The notes under the pieces were generated by a model. The model was not told where the DNA came from. It saw nothing but the letters and a program-made list of their open reading frames with translations, and did no database searches. Source: Amphimedon queenslandica (Eukaryota; Porifera; Demospongiae; Haplosclerida; Niphatidae). From it: a stretch of DNA of 64,000 bases. This document shows, piece by piece, positions 12,004 through 23,403 of this stretch. Made by a program: the position numbers and the translations under genes. Position 1 is the first letter of the stretch. Each line of letters begins with the position of its first letter. The stretch covers positions 463,393 through 527,392 of the forward strand of contig NW_003546257.1 in NCBI RefSeq assembly GCF_000090795.2, in the 5' to 3' direction.

Positions 12004-12853
12004 AATAATGTGATTATACCCTCTTTACAGGCTCCTTGGTAATGCAGCCACTGGTAATAATTCTAGCAAGACATCATTTTGATAATACTGTATACATAAT
12101 AATATCAATTCTTACTATTATTGACAGAATTAGAGAATTGAAATGAAATACGACACACTTTTTAGAAGAGCACTTTTAAATAGGAATTTTGACTTGCTCA
12201 GGTAGAGAAGGCCTGGGTAGCAAACAGATAAAACTGAGACTGAGAAGTACTCAAAATATATTTCAAGTTTATAGGATCAAGCTGATCCTTATTTTGACCA
12301 AATAAGGTACTGACTGGCAAGATCCTTCCCATTGTGGTCTGAAGGTTATTCTAGGAATAGATAACCACTATAACTGACATCTGTGCATTTTTTATTTTAC
12401 CTAAATTAAAATTATACATATTGTAAAAAATCTAATGTTATGTATGCTATGCTGTGCTTTTAGCTATTGGTGAGAAGCAAATCAGAATAGGACATACAAA
12501 ATAAACATGTATATCCACACCACAATACTCACACTGACAGGATGCTTGTAGCATCTAGCTAGCTGTGCAACCTTTGCCAAGTCCTTATTTTGTTGGGTCC
12601 ACCTAGTTATTTTAACATAGAGATTCTTGATAATGATTATGGATACTTTCCCATGCCAATGCTCTCATACATTGGGGTATTACAGCTCAAAGTCATAGCA
12701 ATCCAATGTGTGCATGTGCAATGAGGTACATGTACCTGTTATATAGCAAAACAAAATGTTAATGTATTCATTTACAGCAAATTAAACAGCATCAAAATGA
12801 GGCCAAATGTATAAAAGCAACACTGCATAGTGTACAGGAAGAGAAGTGTTATG
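12004..12853. other. Intergenic region, Crinkler-like gene upstream / mannosidase 3' side
   Basis: About 850 bases between the first codon of the Crinkler-like gene and the stop of the mannosidase gene, both on the minus strand. I see no convincing exon, RNA gene or named element. The part next to 12004 should hold the Crinkler-like promoter; no TATA box or clear site was recognised. Confidence 0.4.
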
Positions 12854-15800
12854 TCAGTTTCTGGTTTCAATGGTAATGTTAAATGTACGTATCATCATTG
12901 GAGACAATGAGACAATAAAATCAGGACCAGTCACAGGAGGGAAATTAAAAGGACCAGGAACTACAGAACACATTATTATCATTACCACTAACATACAGTA
13001 TACAGCATTGGGGACATACCAGTTTCATTGTCTGTTGTCTGCCATTGCAGTTTCTTTATATCAGATAAAGCTAAGTTACCTCCTAAACCTAGCTCTGTTA
13101 CTTCTTTGATTTCAAATGCAACAAACAGATCCTAGGAATGATAATGATTACAACAATCAATGATTGTACTAGTAGATAATGTACTTTTAGTTTAACATTA
13201 GCAGTAGTTGACCATTTCTCAGGATCAGTTGATTCAAACTGATGATCCAAACGAAGGAGAATTGTAGACTGATCCAAATGTTCAAGAGTCAGTAAATGAA
13301 CATTATCAGGAAGAGGAATAGACAATCCATTGTACTAAAAAGAATAATAATAACAAATATAAAAATAATAATAATATTATTATTATTATAATAACAAATG
13401 TAAGTCATTACCATTAGATTATAATGCTCTAACTGCAGTCCATTATTTAAAGTGAAGGAGAGCTCTGGTGTCATCATTAATTCTTCAGCCATCATTCTCT
13501 GAGTATACGCTGAGTCATCAATTGTATCAAGTATCAGTAGATGCTTCCCTCTAATAATCAAACCCTTTCCATTCACTCCTAGCTCATCCAAAGGCTCACC
13601 TACCCCTCGTTTATCATCATACAGGAGCCTCCTATGAACCTTTAATGGTAGCATACATGTGGATAGCTGAAATGATATTTCATGTATCTGTGTACTAGTC
13701 TACTTATTGTATTGGGGGTTTGGCTCTACTAATTTTTATTAATTTTTATAATTTTATTAATATGTCCCTTTATTTCAAAGATATCCCTTGTCAAATTTGC
13801 TACAATTAGTACACACACTATTAAATAAAGTACACTATTCACTTACCATCAGTTCTACAGATCCATCAGTGATACTAGATCCTCCTTGTGATCTATCATT
13901 GAGTACAGTAAACTGAATCCCTTTCTTTTCGTCCTAATACATAACAGAATTAATAATGACTACACTTCAATTAACTAACTCTTATGTATATTCTGCTATT
14001 AACTGGATAATAGTTTCCTGCTATTGGTTCTGTATTGTTATACTTCCACGTAGGCCGATAATTCCTCCTGTAAGGTAGTATAGAAATGTTATATTGTGAA
14101 GTACTTACACTCTCTTTTGCATATCTCTTCCATTGGAATCAGTATAGAATGTGGAGTCACTCTTAAGGTCAGTTGTGAAATGTGATATTATCTCTTTACC
14201 CAATCCATCTCTAATATGATAACAGTATCATTAATAATACGATAGTTGATAATGTTCACAGCAATGATTATACTTTATTGGTATCGGTCCTACAGTGTAC
14301 TCTAGCTCAACTGCTGGTCTATTCTCATACAATCTAACAACCTAACAGTATGAGTCATGAAATAAACTAATGCTTTATTGCTAACTTGAGATACCCATGG
14401 GGAGAAAACCTGCCTAACCTCAGACAACAAATCACCCTATAGATATACATAAAATCATAATACTAGTATTTTCCATTTTAATATTCCTTGCTTTATACCA
14501 TAATGGAAGTCATTTCAGCATTATTATTATTATCACTGCCAACAGGGAATGTTGCTGAACTGTTCGGACGGAATATATAAGCACCTGATCTCTGTGGACA
14601 CAAATGCAAGCCATTGTTGTGTGTTCAGAGACATAATAACAATAACTTAATGGATGATTTACCTGTGTACTGTTAATGTTGTTCCCATCACNNNNNNNNN
14701 NNNNNNNNNNNNNNNNNNNNNNNNNNNNNNNNNNNNNNNNNNNNNNNNNNNNNNNNNNNNNNNNNNNNNNNNNNNNNNNNNNNNNNNNNNNNNNNNNNNN
14801 NNNNNNNNNNNNNNNNNNNNNNNNNNNNNNNNNNNNNNNNNNNNNNNNNNNNNNNNNNNNNNNNNNNNNNNNNNNNNNNNNNNNNNNNNNNNNNNNNNNN
14901 NNNNNNNNNNNNNNNNNNNNNNNNNNNNNNNNNNNNNNNNNNNNNNNNNNNNNNNNNNNNNNNNNNNNNNNNNNNNNNNNNNNNNNNNNNNNNNNNNNNN
15001 NNNNNNNNNNNNNNNNNNNNNNNNNNNNNNNNNNNNNNNNNNNNNNNNNNNNNNNNNNNNNNNNNNNNNNNNNNNNNNNNNNNNNNNNNNNNNNNNNNNN
15101 NNNNNNNNNNNNNNNNNNNNNNNNNNNNNNNNNNNNNNNNNNNNNNNNNNNNNNNNNNNNNNNNNNNNNNNNNNNNNTAGTTTTACTGGTGTATATGGCA
15201 TAGCCAGAGGGAGGTACATCAGTCACTTCAAATACAGCAACATATTCAGCCTTTGTATCACCAGTAACAATCAGTGATAGTGATTTAGTTACATTACTAA
15301 TAGGAACAACCTATCAAAGAGATGATAGCCACATTAATACACTCATTATTAATACCTGTACTGGTACAGCACTACCATCAGGGCTAGTGACTATTATGTT
15401 CCTCTTTATAATAGGAATATGAACCACACCAGTGTAAGGACGCCCTAATGAGTTATACACTACCATACTGAACTATAAGGACACAGTATCAAAGTAATGA
15501 AAGTCTCTTTGTCATACTTACATCTCCTCCCTCAGTTACTGGACACACACTGATGTTAAGATATTCACAGAAACTCAAGTTCATTTTAGGTGCATTAGCT
15601 CCTTTAGCTGCAAGATCATTGAGGACAGTCGCCATTACAGAACGACACTCAACTTCTCCAACATGAAGTCTCTTGGCATAATCATCAGCAACATGCTGCT
15701 TCTCTGTACCACTGTATACAGGTACATAATAAAATAAAATTGTAAAACTATTACTTACGAGACAGCATCATGATGTTGAGCAACACCCATTGCTTGCTCT

Positions 15801-16388
15801 ATAAAAAAAGAATAAATAAAATAAAATATAATAATAATAATGATAATGATAATATTACTAACGTAGTTTTATTGAAGAGGGTCCCTTGTCTCCCATTCCA
15901 TTATGAATTGCTTCCAATTGCTTACATGCTTGCAAGTGAGCATTACACTGCCTCACGTAACCTTTCAAAGCAGGTCTGCTAGTGAAATAACCTAAAAATG
16001 AGGAAAATGATCAAAATGTGCATACATTCCTTGCTATAGTACCTGTCCAGTAGTCCCAAGGAGCATTGGCATAAGGAAAGAAATCATCACTTTTAGTGGA
16101 TAGTCTAAAGTCCTTGTCACTATTGACATATTTTGTGTAAATTGACGGAGTTGAATACATAACATTGATAGAGCCATTCTATATAATAAAGAATAAATAA
16201 TGTGTTTTATAAGAGTATAATATACTGTTGATGTTGTACAGTGACTACCTTATTGACATAAGCTATGAGTTTGTCCAAGTTCTCAAACCACTCACGAGAA
16301 TTCTCGTATTGGAAATCACCTCCCATTGTCATGATGATGTTATTAGTCTTGTAACTTTGAGCCTTCAAAAGGTAATTATTAATACATA

Positions 16389-16486
<98 letters not shown>

Positions 16487-18760
16487 CTTCAATTCTTACT
16501 TGAGTTAGTGCAGTTTCTATAAACTCATCCACTCTACTCTTCACATTATCGTCATACAAATTATTATCATCCTAGAGAAACCAATGAGACACTTTTTAAT
16601 GAATAGTGAGAATTGAAATGATTGGAGCTGACCATAATTGGAGGGTCCTTGCATCTTAAATCAAAGCAGAAACCATGAGGAGCAGCATAATGTCCGTACA
16701 ATACTTCAGTAAATATATCAGCAATGTTGCCCAGGGATGGACTGCTCTTCCATATGATTTCTCTTTGTGACGTGTTTCTACGAATTTCGTCATCCTCGTA
16801 ATGAAGCCGACCAAACATCATACTGTCAAATCCAAACTAAAATATAAATTAAGTAATAGTACACTACAGTAAATGTACTCAAAATATGTATCAGAAAATG
16901 TAATAAAAATGGGAGGTAATTTTGGAGCCATTTTTTTAGAAAAAACCATGGGCTATAGTACAGGGATTTTTTCAAAAATTGGTCCGTTTCTTAAAATGAC
17001 TGTAACTTGAAAAATTTAAGTCGGAATCGACTCAAACTTTCTACACAGCATAAGGACATCAATATGTATCAGAAAATGTAATTAAAAGTTGGGGTGATTT
17101 CTGAGCTATTTTTTGGAAAAAACCATGGGCTATAGTACAGGGATTTTTTCAAAAATTGGTCCGTTTCTTAAAATGGCCGTAACTCGAAAAATTTAAGTCG
17201 GAATCGACTCAAACTTTCTACACAGCATAAGGACATCAATATGTATCAGAAAATGTAATAAAAATTTGGGGTGATTTTGGAGCCATTTTTTGGAAAAAAC
17301 CATGGGCTATAGTACAGAGATTTTTTTCAAAAATTGGCCCATTTTTAAAAATGGCTGTAACTCGAAAAATTTAAGTCGGAGTCGACTCAAACTTTCTACA
17401 CAGTATAAGTACATCAATATGTGTCAGAAAATGTAATAAAAATTGGGAGTGATTTTGGAGCCATTTTTTGGAAAAAACCATGGGCTATAGTACAGTGATT
17501 TTTTCAGAAATTGGCCCATTTTTTAAAATGGCCGTAATTCAAAAAACTTAAGTTGGAATTGGCTTAAACTTTCTACACAGCATAAGTACATCAATATGTG
17601 TCAGAAAATGTAATAAAAATTGGGTGTGATTTCAGAGCTATTTTTTGGAAAAACCATGGGCTATAGTACAGGGATTTTTTCAAAAATTGGCCTGTTTCTT
17701 AAAATGGCCGCAACTCAAAAAATTTAAGTTGGAATTGACTCAAACTTTCTACACAGCATAAGGACATCAATATGTATCAGAAAATGTAATAAAAATTGGG
17801 GGTAATTTCAGAGCCATTTTTTGGAAAAAAACCATGGGCTATAGTACAGGGATTTTTTTAAAAATTGGCCCATTTCTTAAAATGGCCGTAACTCAAAAAA
17901 TTTAAGTCGGAATCGACTCAAACTTTCTACACAACATAAGGACATCAATATGTATCAGAAAATGTAATAAAAATGGGAGGTGATTTTGGAGCCATTTTTT
18001 GGGAAAAACCATGGGCTATAGTACAGGGATTTTTTCAAAAAATGTGCTAATTTTTAAAAATGGCCATAATAAATGATACATAAATGAAGTTCTATAGCTC
18101 ATGGTATTTTTCACTGTATTTACCAAAGAGAATGAAGTAGCATGAAAAGACGAGTGTCCGAATGGATCAATCTGCCAACCGACGGAAGGGCTAACACCAA
18201 ACGTGTTAGCAATAAACCTCAGGCCAATGGACATCTGATCAATGATGGCATTATAATGAGTGGAGGCTTCATCACTCATGCACCACCCGCCATTAATGAA
18301 CTCCAGCTGCCCACTATCCACCAATTCATGAACCTGTAGAGGACAATAACTAAAGCACATAATAATAATAATACAGTTATACTTTCTGTTTGATGTCATC
18401 AGGTTGTTCGCTCCACCATCGAGTGAAGAAGGCCATTTCCACGTAAATAAATTTCCTCTCTTCATTCTTACCCAGTTCAGTGATGACTGAATCCAGTATG
18501 TATTGTACTGATCCCTGTGCAATGCTTTTATTAGCTGTCAAACAATATAATAGTACAGCAATAATTTTATTTATTGAAAATTGCTATTAGTATATACCTC
18601 CATAGTAATATTCATCAACAGTTTTCTGCCAGCCAACATCATCGTGTGTATGAGGGACTATGTGAACATTCAGTACAGCATTCTCTCCAGCTGAGACCTC
18701 TAGTAGTAACGAACTGCTGCAGAGAAGCAATAGGAACACTGAACTGATATAAACTGCCAT
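12854..18760 (-). CDS. MAN2B1: Lysosomal alpha-mannosidase (GH38), gap-interrupted
   Basis: A glycosyl hydrolase family 38 enzyme that removes alpha-linked mannose from N-glycans in the lysosome. The start at 18760 begins [17 protein letters not shown], a signal peptide, followed by [14 protein letters not shown], the family zinc-site motif. Later exons carry [20 protein letters not shown] and WQIDPFGHS (18216-18180), which contains the catalytic nucleophile Asp, then [32 protein letters not shown] and [16 protein letters not shown]. The last exon (12854-12960) ends [15 protein letters not shown], like the end of the human enzyme. An unknown amount of coding sequence is lost in the gap 14692-15177. 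Long introns contain a (TAA)n microsatellite and a 177-bp tandem array. It shares a 320-base upstream region with TRIQK. Exons were located by translated similarity, not all joined base by base. Confidence 0.93.
14692..15177. other. Assembly gap (run of N)
   Basis: 486 unknown bases inside the mannosidase gene. Coding sequence flanks it on both sides, so part of the beta-rich C-terminal half of the enzyme is missing here. Open frames that appear to cross it are artefacts of the Ns. Confidence 0.99.
16388..16484. repeat. (TAA)n microsatellite in a mannosidase intron
   Basis: Nearly pure TAA repeat, about 32 units. On the minus strand it reads as a meaningless poly-Leu frame. Confidence 0.97.
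16880..18070 (+). repeat. 177-bp tandem repeat array, about 6.7 copies
   Basis: The landmark AACCATGGGCTATAGTACAG recurs with CCATGG at 16946, 17123, 17300, 17478, 17654, 17832 and 18009, spacing 176-178 bases. Each monomer also holds AAAATGGCCGTAACTCGAAA, TCGACTCAAACTTTCTACAC and GACATCAATATGTATCAG. The whole array lies in one intron of the mannosidase gene. The same monomer recurs in three introns of the RNF213-like gene. Confidence 0.97.
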
Positions 18761-19080
18761 AGCTCAGCACTGAGCCACACCCTAGATGTTAATTAATTAA
18801 AATTACGTGGGCGTAGCTCAAGTAGGTGCAAAAGCAACTTCAAGATTTACTCTACAAAAAAATTAACATGCATCATGACTCACAATCTTTTTACTACTAA
18901 AACTTGTCATGTGTTTGCAGCTAAAGTGAAACAAAATCCACTGGGTAGTGGGGCTTTGGTTTAATTTTCTCATGAAGGCCTCTGAAGGTATTTGCAGTTT
19001 AGTCTTAGAAGGAGGAAACAAGGAGGAACCCTCAGCCCACGCAATATTAAAGGCGTGTATGACTTATTGTACTATCAGAA

Positions 19081-20887
19081 ATGGGAAGAAAGGACAATAG
19101 CTCTAGTGGCAGGAGTAAGCTCTCGGTTGACCAGTACAGACAGAAGTTAGGTGAGTCATCATCTCCTGCAACTTTAAATGCACCCATTACCTCTTTAAAG
19201 GTACTAGAGAAAAGCATGAACTGCGTGGACGGCACAGACCAAGGGAGCTAAGGCACAAAGAGATTCAAAACTTTCAGCCAACCCAGCAATTTCAGGTAGG
19301 CGTCAAATTTGCACCCTGTGACATAAACAGTGTTATTGACTGGCTGACTACCATTGGGTGGTACCTTGTGTTGTATTAATTCGCATCTATATTGGGTTGG
19401 GCTAATTACTTTCAATAGAATAATTAAACGATTAACATTACTTGACTCATTAATACTTATACATGATCTTAAAATACTATCAACTATAAAAACGATGTTT
19501 TGCTTAGCAACTACCAGTCATTATGTTAACATATATTTTAATACATTAAATCTATAAGCTAAGGTATTTAGAAGTTAAGTTTAGAGTGTGTCATATTTCT
19601 TGAACACGCTATGTCTCTTTAACTTATTGCAGTTTTATTGTTATTAAAATAATATCTGTCACATAGAATCAAAATGCAATTTATTTTATTGTCTTTGCAA
19701 AGTTTGAATATTAAATTGAGCTATTGTATCAATAGTTATGAAGCTTCTTTTGTTTTAACTGGAAGTTCATCTACTTGATTATAATAATAACGACCCCAAA
19801 CCTCTTTACACTTTAACCCTTTAACCCTAGCCCATTATATGAATGCTGATACAATCCAGAAAGAAATAAAAATTATTTGATTTATATATAAAAGTTATTG
19901 ATCATCTAATGCATATTCTGTCAAATTATACACATGCTTAATTGTAAAAATAATTATTTTGACAATACCTTTGTTTGATTGATGTATAAATAGAGAGCAT
20001 TAAGTTGACCTTTTCTTGTGTTGTGCAACATTACATAACTGCCAAAGACTTTATTGTGACTACAGTGTAGCCTTTTTGGGTTTTATTAGATGTAATTTCG
20101 GCTCTTAATTGCAATCCTCATCTAAATTCCTTCGTCCATTAGCATGACGTAGCTATAAGCTTTATACCAGGTATAAAATAATTAATACCAAGAACATGAT
20201 TAATGCATGGATTGAACATACTGCCAAAGAATATTTCCAAATTTACATCTTCTAAGCTATTCAATCACGATATAAAAATATAAATTGTAAGCGAGCCATT
20301 TTCCTTTAAAAAATGGAAATCTTATACTTTATTATAATGGAGCGATGGAAATAGATTGTTATGCTTTTGATGCTTCAGACTGTCAGGTTACATATAGGTT
20401 GCACTGAATTGGTCCATTCTGTTCACAGGTTGTCTGTCATTGCAATGGCAATAGAATGGTATGCAAATTTTGTCTTTCCTTAATAACAGTAACATCTTAT
20501 AGCCCTGAATCAGCAGCAGTGGCTAGTCCCATTTCTGCCTATTAAGAGCTTGTGCCAACAAAGAATTATAATTGGAATGCAATGTCTTTGGATTATGAAA
20601 TTCATTTTATTCAAACCTTTTAAATTTCTAGCTAATATTATTACTTAATGGCATACTTGGAGGTTTATACTTATTATCAAATTCCTCATTCATAAAGCAT
20701 TATTACTATCAGTAGTTAATATCAAATATATATATGAGAATTAATATTATTATTTTATATTTTACTTCAGAACTTGTGGTGGGCCCTCATTGTCTTTGCT
20801 GGATTCCTGGGACTTGCTTATGTACTTTATTCCTTGTCCGTTTTTGATTTTTTATTTTCTTTATTTCAATCGTTTTTTAAAAAATGA
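19081..20887 (+). CDS. TRIQK: TRIQK homolog, small single-pass membrane protein
   Basis: Three exons join in frame: 19081-19150, 19201-19295 and 20771-20887, giving 93 residues (86 in human). It begins MGRKDNSSSGRSKLSVDQYRQ, which matches the vertebrate start MGRKD followed by KLPVDQYRKQ, including a QxxK/R motif. A basic linker (HELRGRHRPRELRHKE) follows, then a hydrophobic segment from NLWWALIVFAGFLGLAYVLY that should cross the membrane once, and a short basic end. The human protein is placed in the ER membrane; its function is unclear. The only long intron (19296-20770) shows no further exon. The head-to-head mannosidase start lies 320 bases away. Confidence 0.85.
19296..20770 (+). other. 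TRIQK intron 2, nothing recognised
   Basis: About 1.5 kb of AT-rich sequence between a GTAGGC donor and a TTTACTTCAG acceptor. I see no coding stretch, inverted repeat or copy of the 177-bp monomer. Confidence 0.5.
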
Positions 20888-21201
20888 TAACATCAACAAG
20901 GCATTTAAAAAACAGCAACAGCAAGTGTATTACACTCGCATCATTAGGAGGAATGCATCATATAATTAATATAGGCATAATAGTAGTAATAATAATAATA
21001 ATAATAATGATAGTGATAATGATAATAATTATAACGAGCGATAAATCAATTGGTATGATAATAATAATAAGGATGATGATAATATAACAGAGAGCAATAG
21101 ACTGGTCGACTTAAAAGTGATGACTGCCAAACAGAATGGGACGTAATAGTTTGATAATATAAGATTGGTACAATACATCATTCTCTTCATACTATTGATA
21201 C
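20888..21201. other. Convergent intergenic region with ATA/ATG-rich simple repeat
   Basis: Between the TRIQK stop and the BEN gene stop. Bases about 20985-21085 are an imperfect (ATAATA/ATGATA) tract. No gene signal seen. Confidence 0.5.
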
Positions 21202-23131
21202 TTAAGAGTGTATTGTGAGAACTCTCTCACTCTCCTCCTCCTCCTCCTCCTCCTCTTCATCATCATCATCTTCATCAGACAGTGATCCACTGGTAGTGGT
21301 AGTTGTGTCCAACTGGTGAATGCTGTGGTGATGATGTGAAGTGAATTGATACGGCGAAGTCACATGAACGACTTCGGGTTGCTGCTGAATACCACTGGTA
21401 GTACCAGCCCCTTCAATGTGGTACTGCTCCTTACCCCCTATCACCTGACTTACAATATACTGGGCAGGAGCAGGAGGAGGAGTAACAGGAACACTGGTGG
21501 TAATTAAGGTTCGCCCGATCGTCCCGATATCCATTACTTGCTGCAGTCTTGGTGTCGTGCTTTCTTGTTGCTGCTTGAGGCTTGACCTTCTAGGCCGCCT
21601 GGCCTGAACGCACTTGTCTATCATCGTAGAGTGAATCTCTGACTTTCTTGCTGAGGTGTCAAACAGGACGCAATAAGCTACAATGTGATTATAATAACGA
21701 TAATATTTTATATTATATTAAAGTTACTTTTTATGGCCGATATTATTTTAGGATCGAGTTGCTCGTAATGCTGACTAGCAGCGGAGAGCGTTGACCGAGC
21801 TAATATCATCCTGTCCCAGTAGACACTCATCAACTTCCTTGCCAGCTGCTTCCCTGTCTTCACAATGGAGAGTATTTGCTGCAGTCTTGCAGTTGAGATA
21901 AACACATTAGTACCAGGGACCAGTTCAATAGCATCGTCATCATCTTTGCCGTGTTTACCAGACATACCCTGTCAATGGACAATAATCATCATCATTATAA
22001 TATTATACGGAGTTCACATAGTACAATACAGTGGGCCTAATACTGCAATGTCAGGCGTACATTAATGATTCATGTATCAAGTTGTTGTTACACATGTAAG
22101 GGAACAGACAACATCACCTCACCTGGCTTTCCAACACGGAGAGTTTTGTAACTGTGGCACTGCCACTTTCACCGCTAATGCTTGTCTTCTCTGAGGATGA
22201 GGATGAAGAGGCAGTGTGTCCAATGACTGGTAGTACAGTGTGCCCTCCTCCTATCAGTCCAGAGTGTCCTCTGCTTTTCCCTATTGCTCTCTCGGGGGTT
22301 CTTTGCTTGAATAGCTTGCTGTCATCTTCTTCATCTTCATGTGACGATGGAGGAAGTGGTGATGGTGGAACCGTTCGCAAGGTCTGAGGAGGTGGAACGA
22401 ATTGACTCACTTGTAGAGTGAGGGGTTGCTGCTGCTGCTGTTGGAGTCCAGGCTGCACTGAGTGTGGTTTACCGCCAAATACTACAGGATCAAGAACTTT
22501 AACACTACTAGTCCTACCTATAAGATATTGATGAAATAAACAGTAATTATCAAGGACTGATTCATGTCTTACTTCCAATGGCTCTACATAGCTGCTCTTC
22601 AAGTGCTTGGACTCTTTTTCTCAATTGCCTGATCTCCATTTCTTTCACTTGGCACTTCCCACAGTCAATAAAGTGAGTCCCTGGTGAAGCTGCAGCAGCT
22701 AGGAGACTGGCATTTGATATGGCTACTAGTCTAGTTCCTCCTTGAGGCTCACCAGTGCTCCTAGTCCCGCTAGTATTACTGCCCTGGGAGAAAGGAGGAG
22801 GAGGAGAGTAGTCCTGTGCTGCAGCATGCACTAAGTCAGATTGCATTTGCTCCAATTGTCGTGATAAAACGACTGGATAATAAGCTAAAACAGGGAGAGC
22901 AATAAACACTAAGGTGTAGACAAAGACCCACTTACCCATATGGGCTACTTGTAAAGGTGTGCTTTGTCTTACTGGTGTCTCCTCGCTTGAGCTGCTGTTA
23001 GAACTGGCCGGTATGGAGGATCCATTGATGAGTATGGTCGTGCCAGCTCGAACGTGACTAGCTGGGCTATCTGGTCCAGGGGACGGTGAGAGGCTACTGG
23101 ATGAGCCGTCCTGTTGCTCGTCTGGCCACAT
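21202..23131 (-). CDS. BEN-domain protein with an internal transmembrane segment
   Basis: Four exons join in frame: 22573-23131, 22123-22517, 21728-21968, 21202-21677, about 556 residues from MWPDEQQDGSS. Order of parts: Ser/Pro-rich start; strongly hydrophobic stretch WVFVYTLVFIALPVLAYYPV at about residues 67-86; Pro/Ser linker; short coiled coil EMEIRQLRKRVQALEEQLC; Gln- and Ser-rich linker; BEN domain at about residues 325-420 (VFISTARLQQILSIVKTGKQ, then ARSTLSA, LDPKIISAIK, CVQARR); His-rich stretch; Asp/Glu-rich end. BEN domains bind DNA or other proteins in transcription and chromatin factors. A membrane segment is unexpected in this family. An acceptor-like TTCAG just upstream means an extra 5' exon is possible. 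The BEN call is good; an exact family name is not. Confidence 0.8.
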
Positions 23132-23403
23132 TCCCTCGGCTCCAGACCCGCTCCTGAATAAAAACGAGCCCAATAGTAGCTAAACAATAATGTCCTTTCT
23201 CCTTCTCCTGCAATTTCCTTTTATGTGAGGATTATTTAATTAATTATTTATTAATCATTATTAATCTGATTATCCATGTCACTGTTATGCATTGGGTGTG
23301 TGTTGTGTTGGTACATGTAGCCCTACCTAATACAATAAAATATACATGTATGTGTATGTGTGTGGGTGTGTGTCCAAGTAATCTTTCAAACAGTACACAG
23401 CCA

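Noticed and set aside
14510-15277. Long open frames on both strands across the gap
   Set aside because: They exist only because N codons are read as open; only the short flanks are real mannosidase exon sequence on the minus strand.
16365-16559. Poly-leucine frame on the minus strand
   Set aside because: Translation of the (TAA)n microsatellite; intronic.
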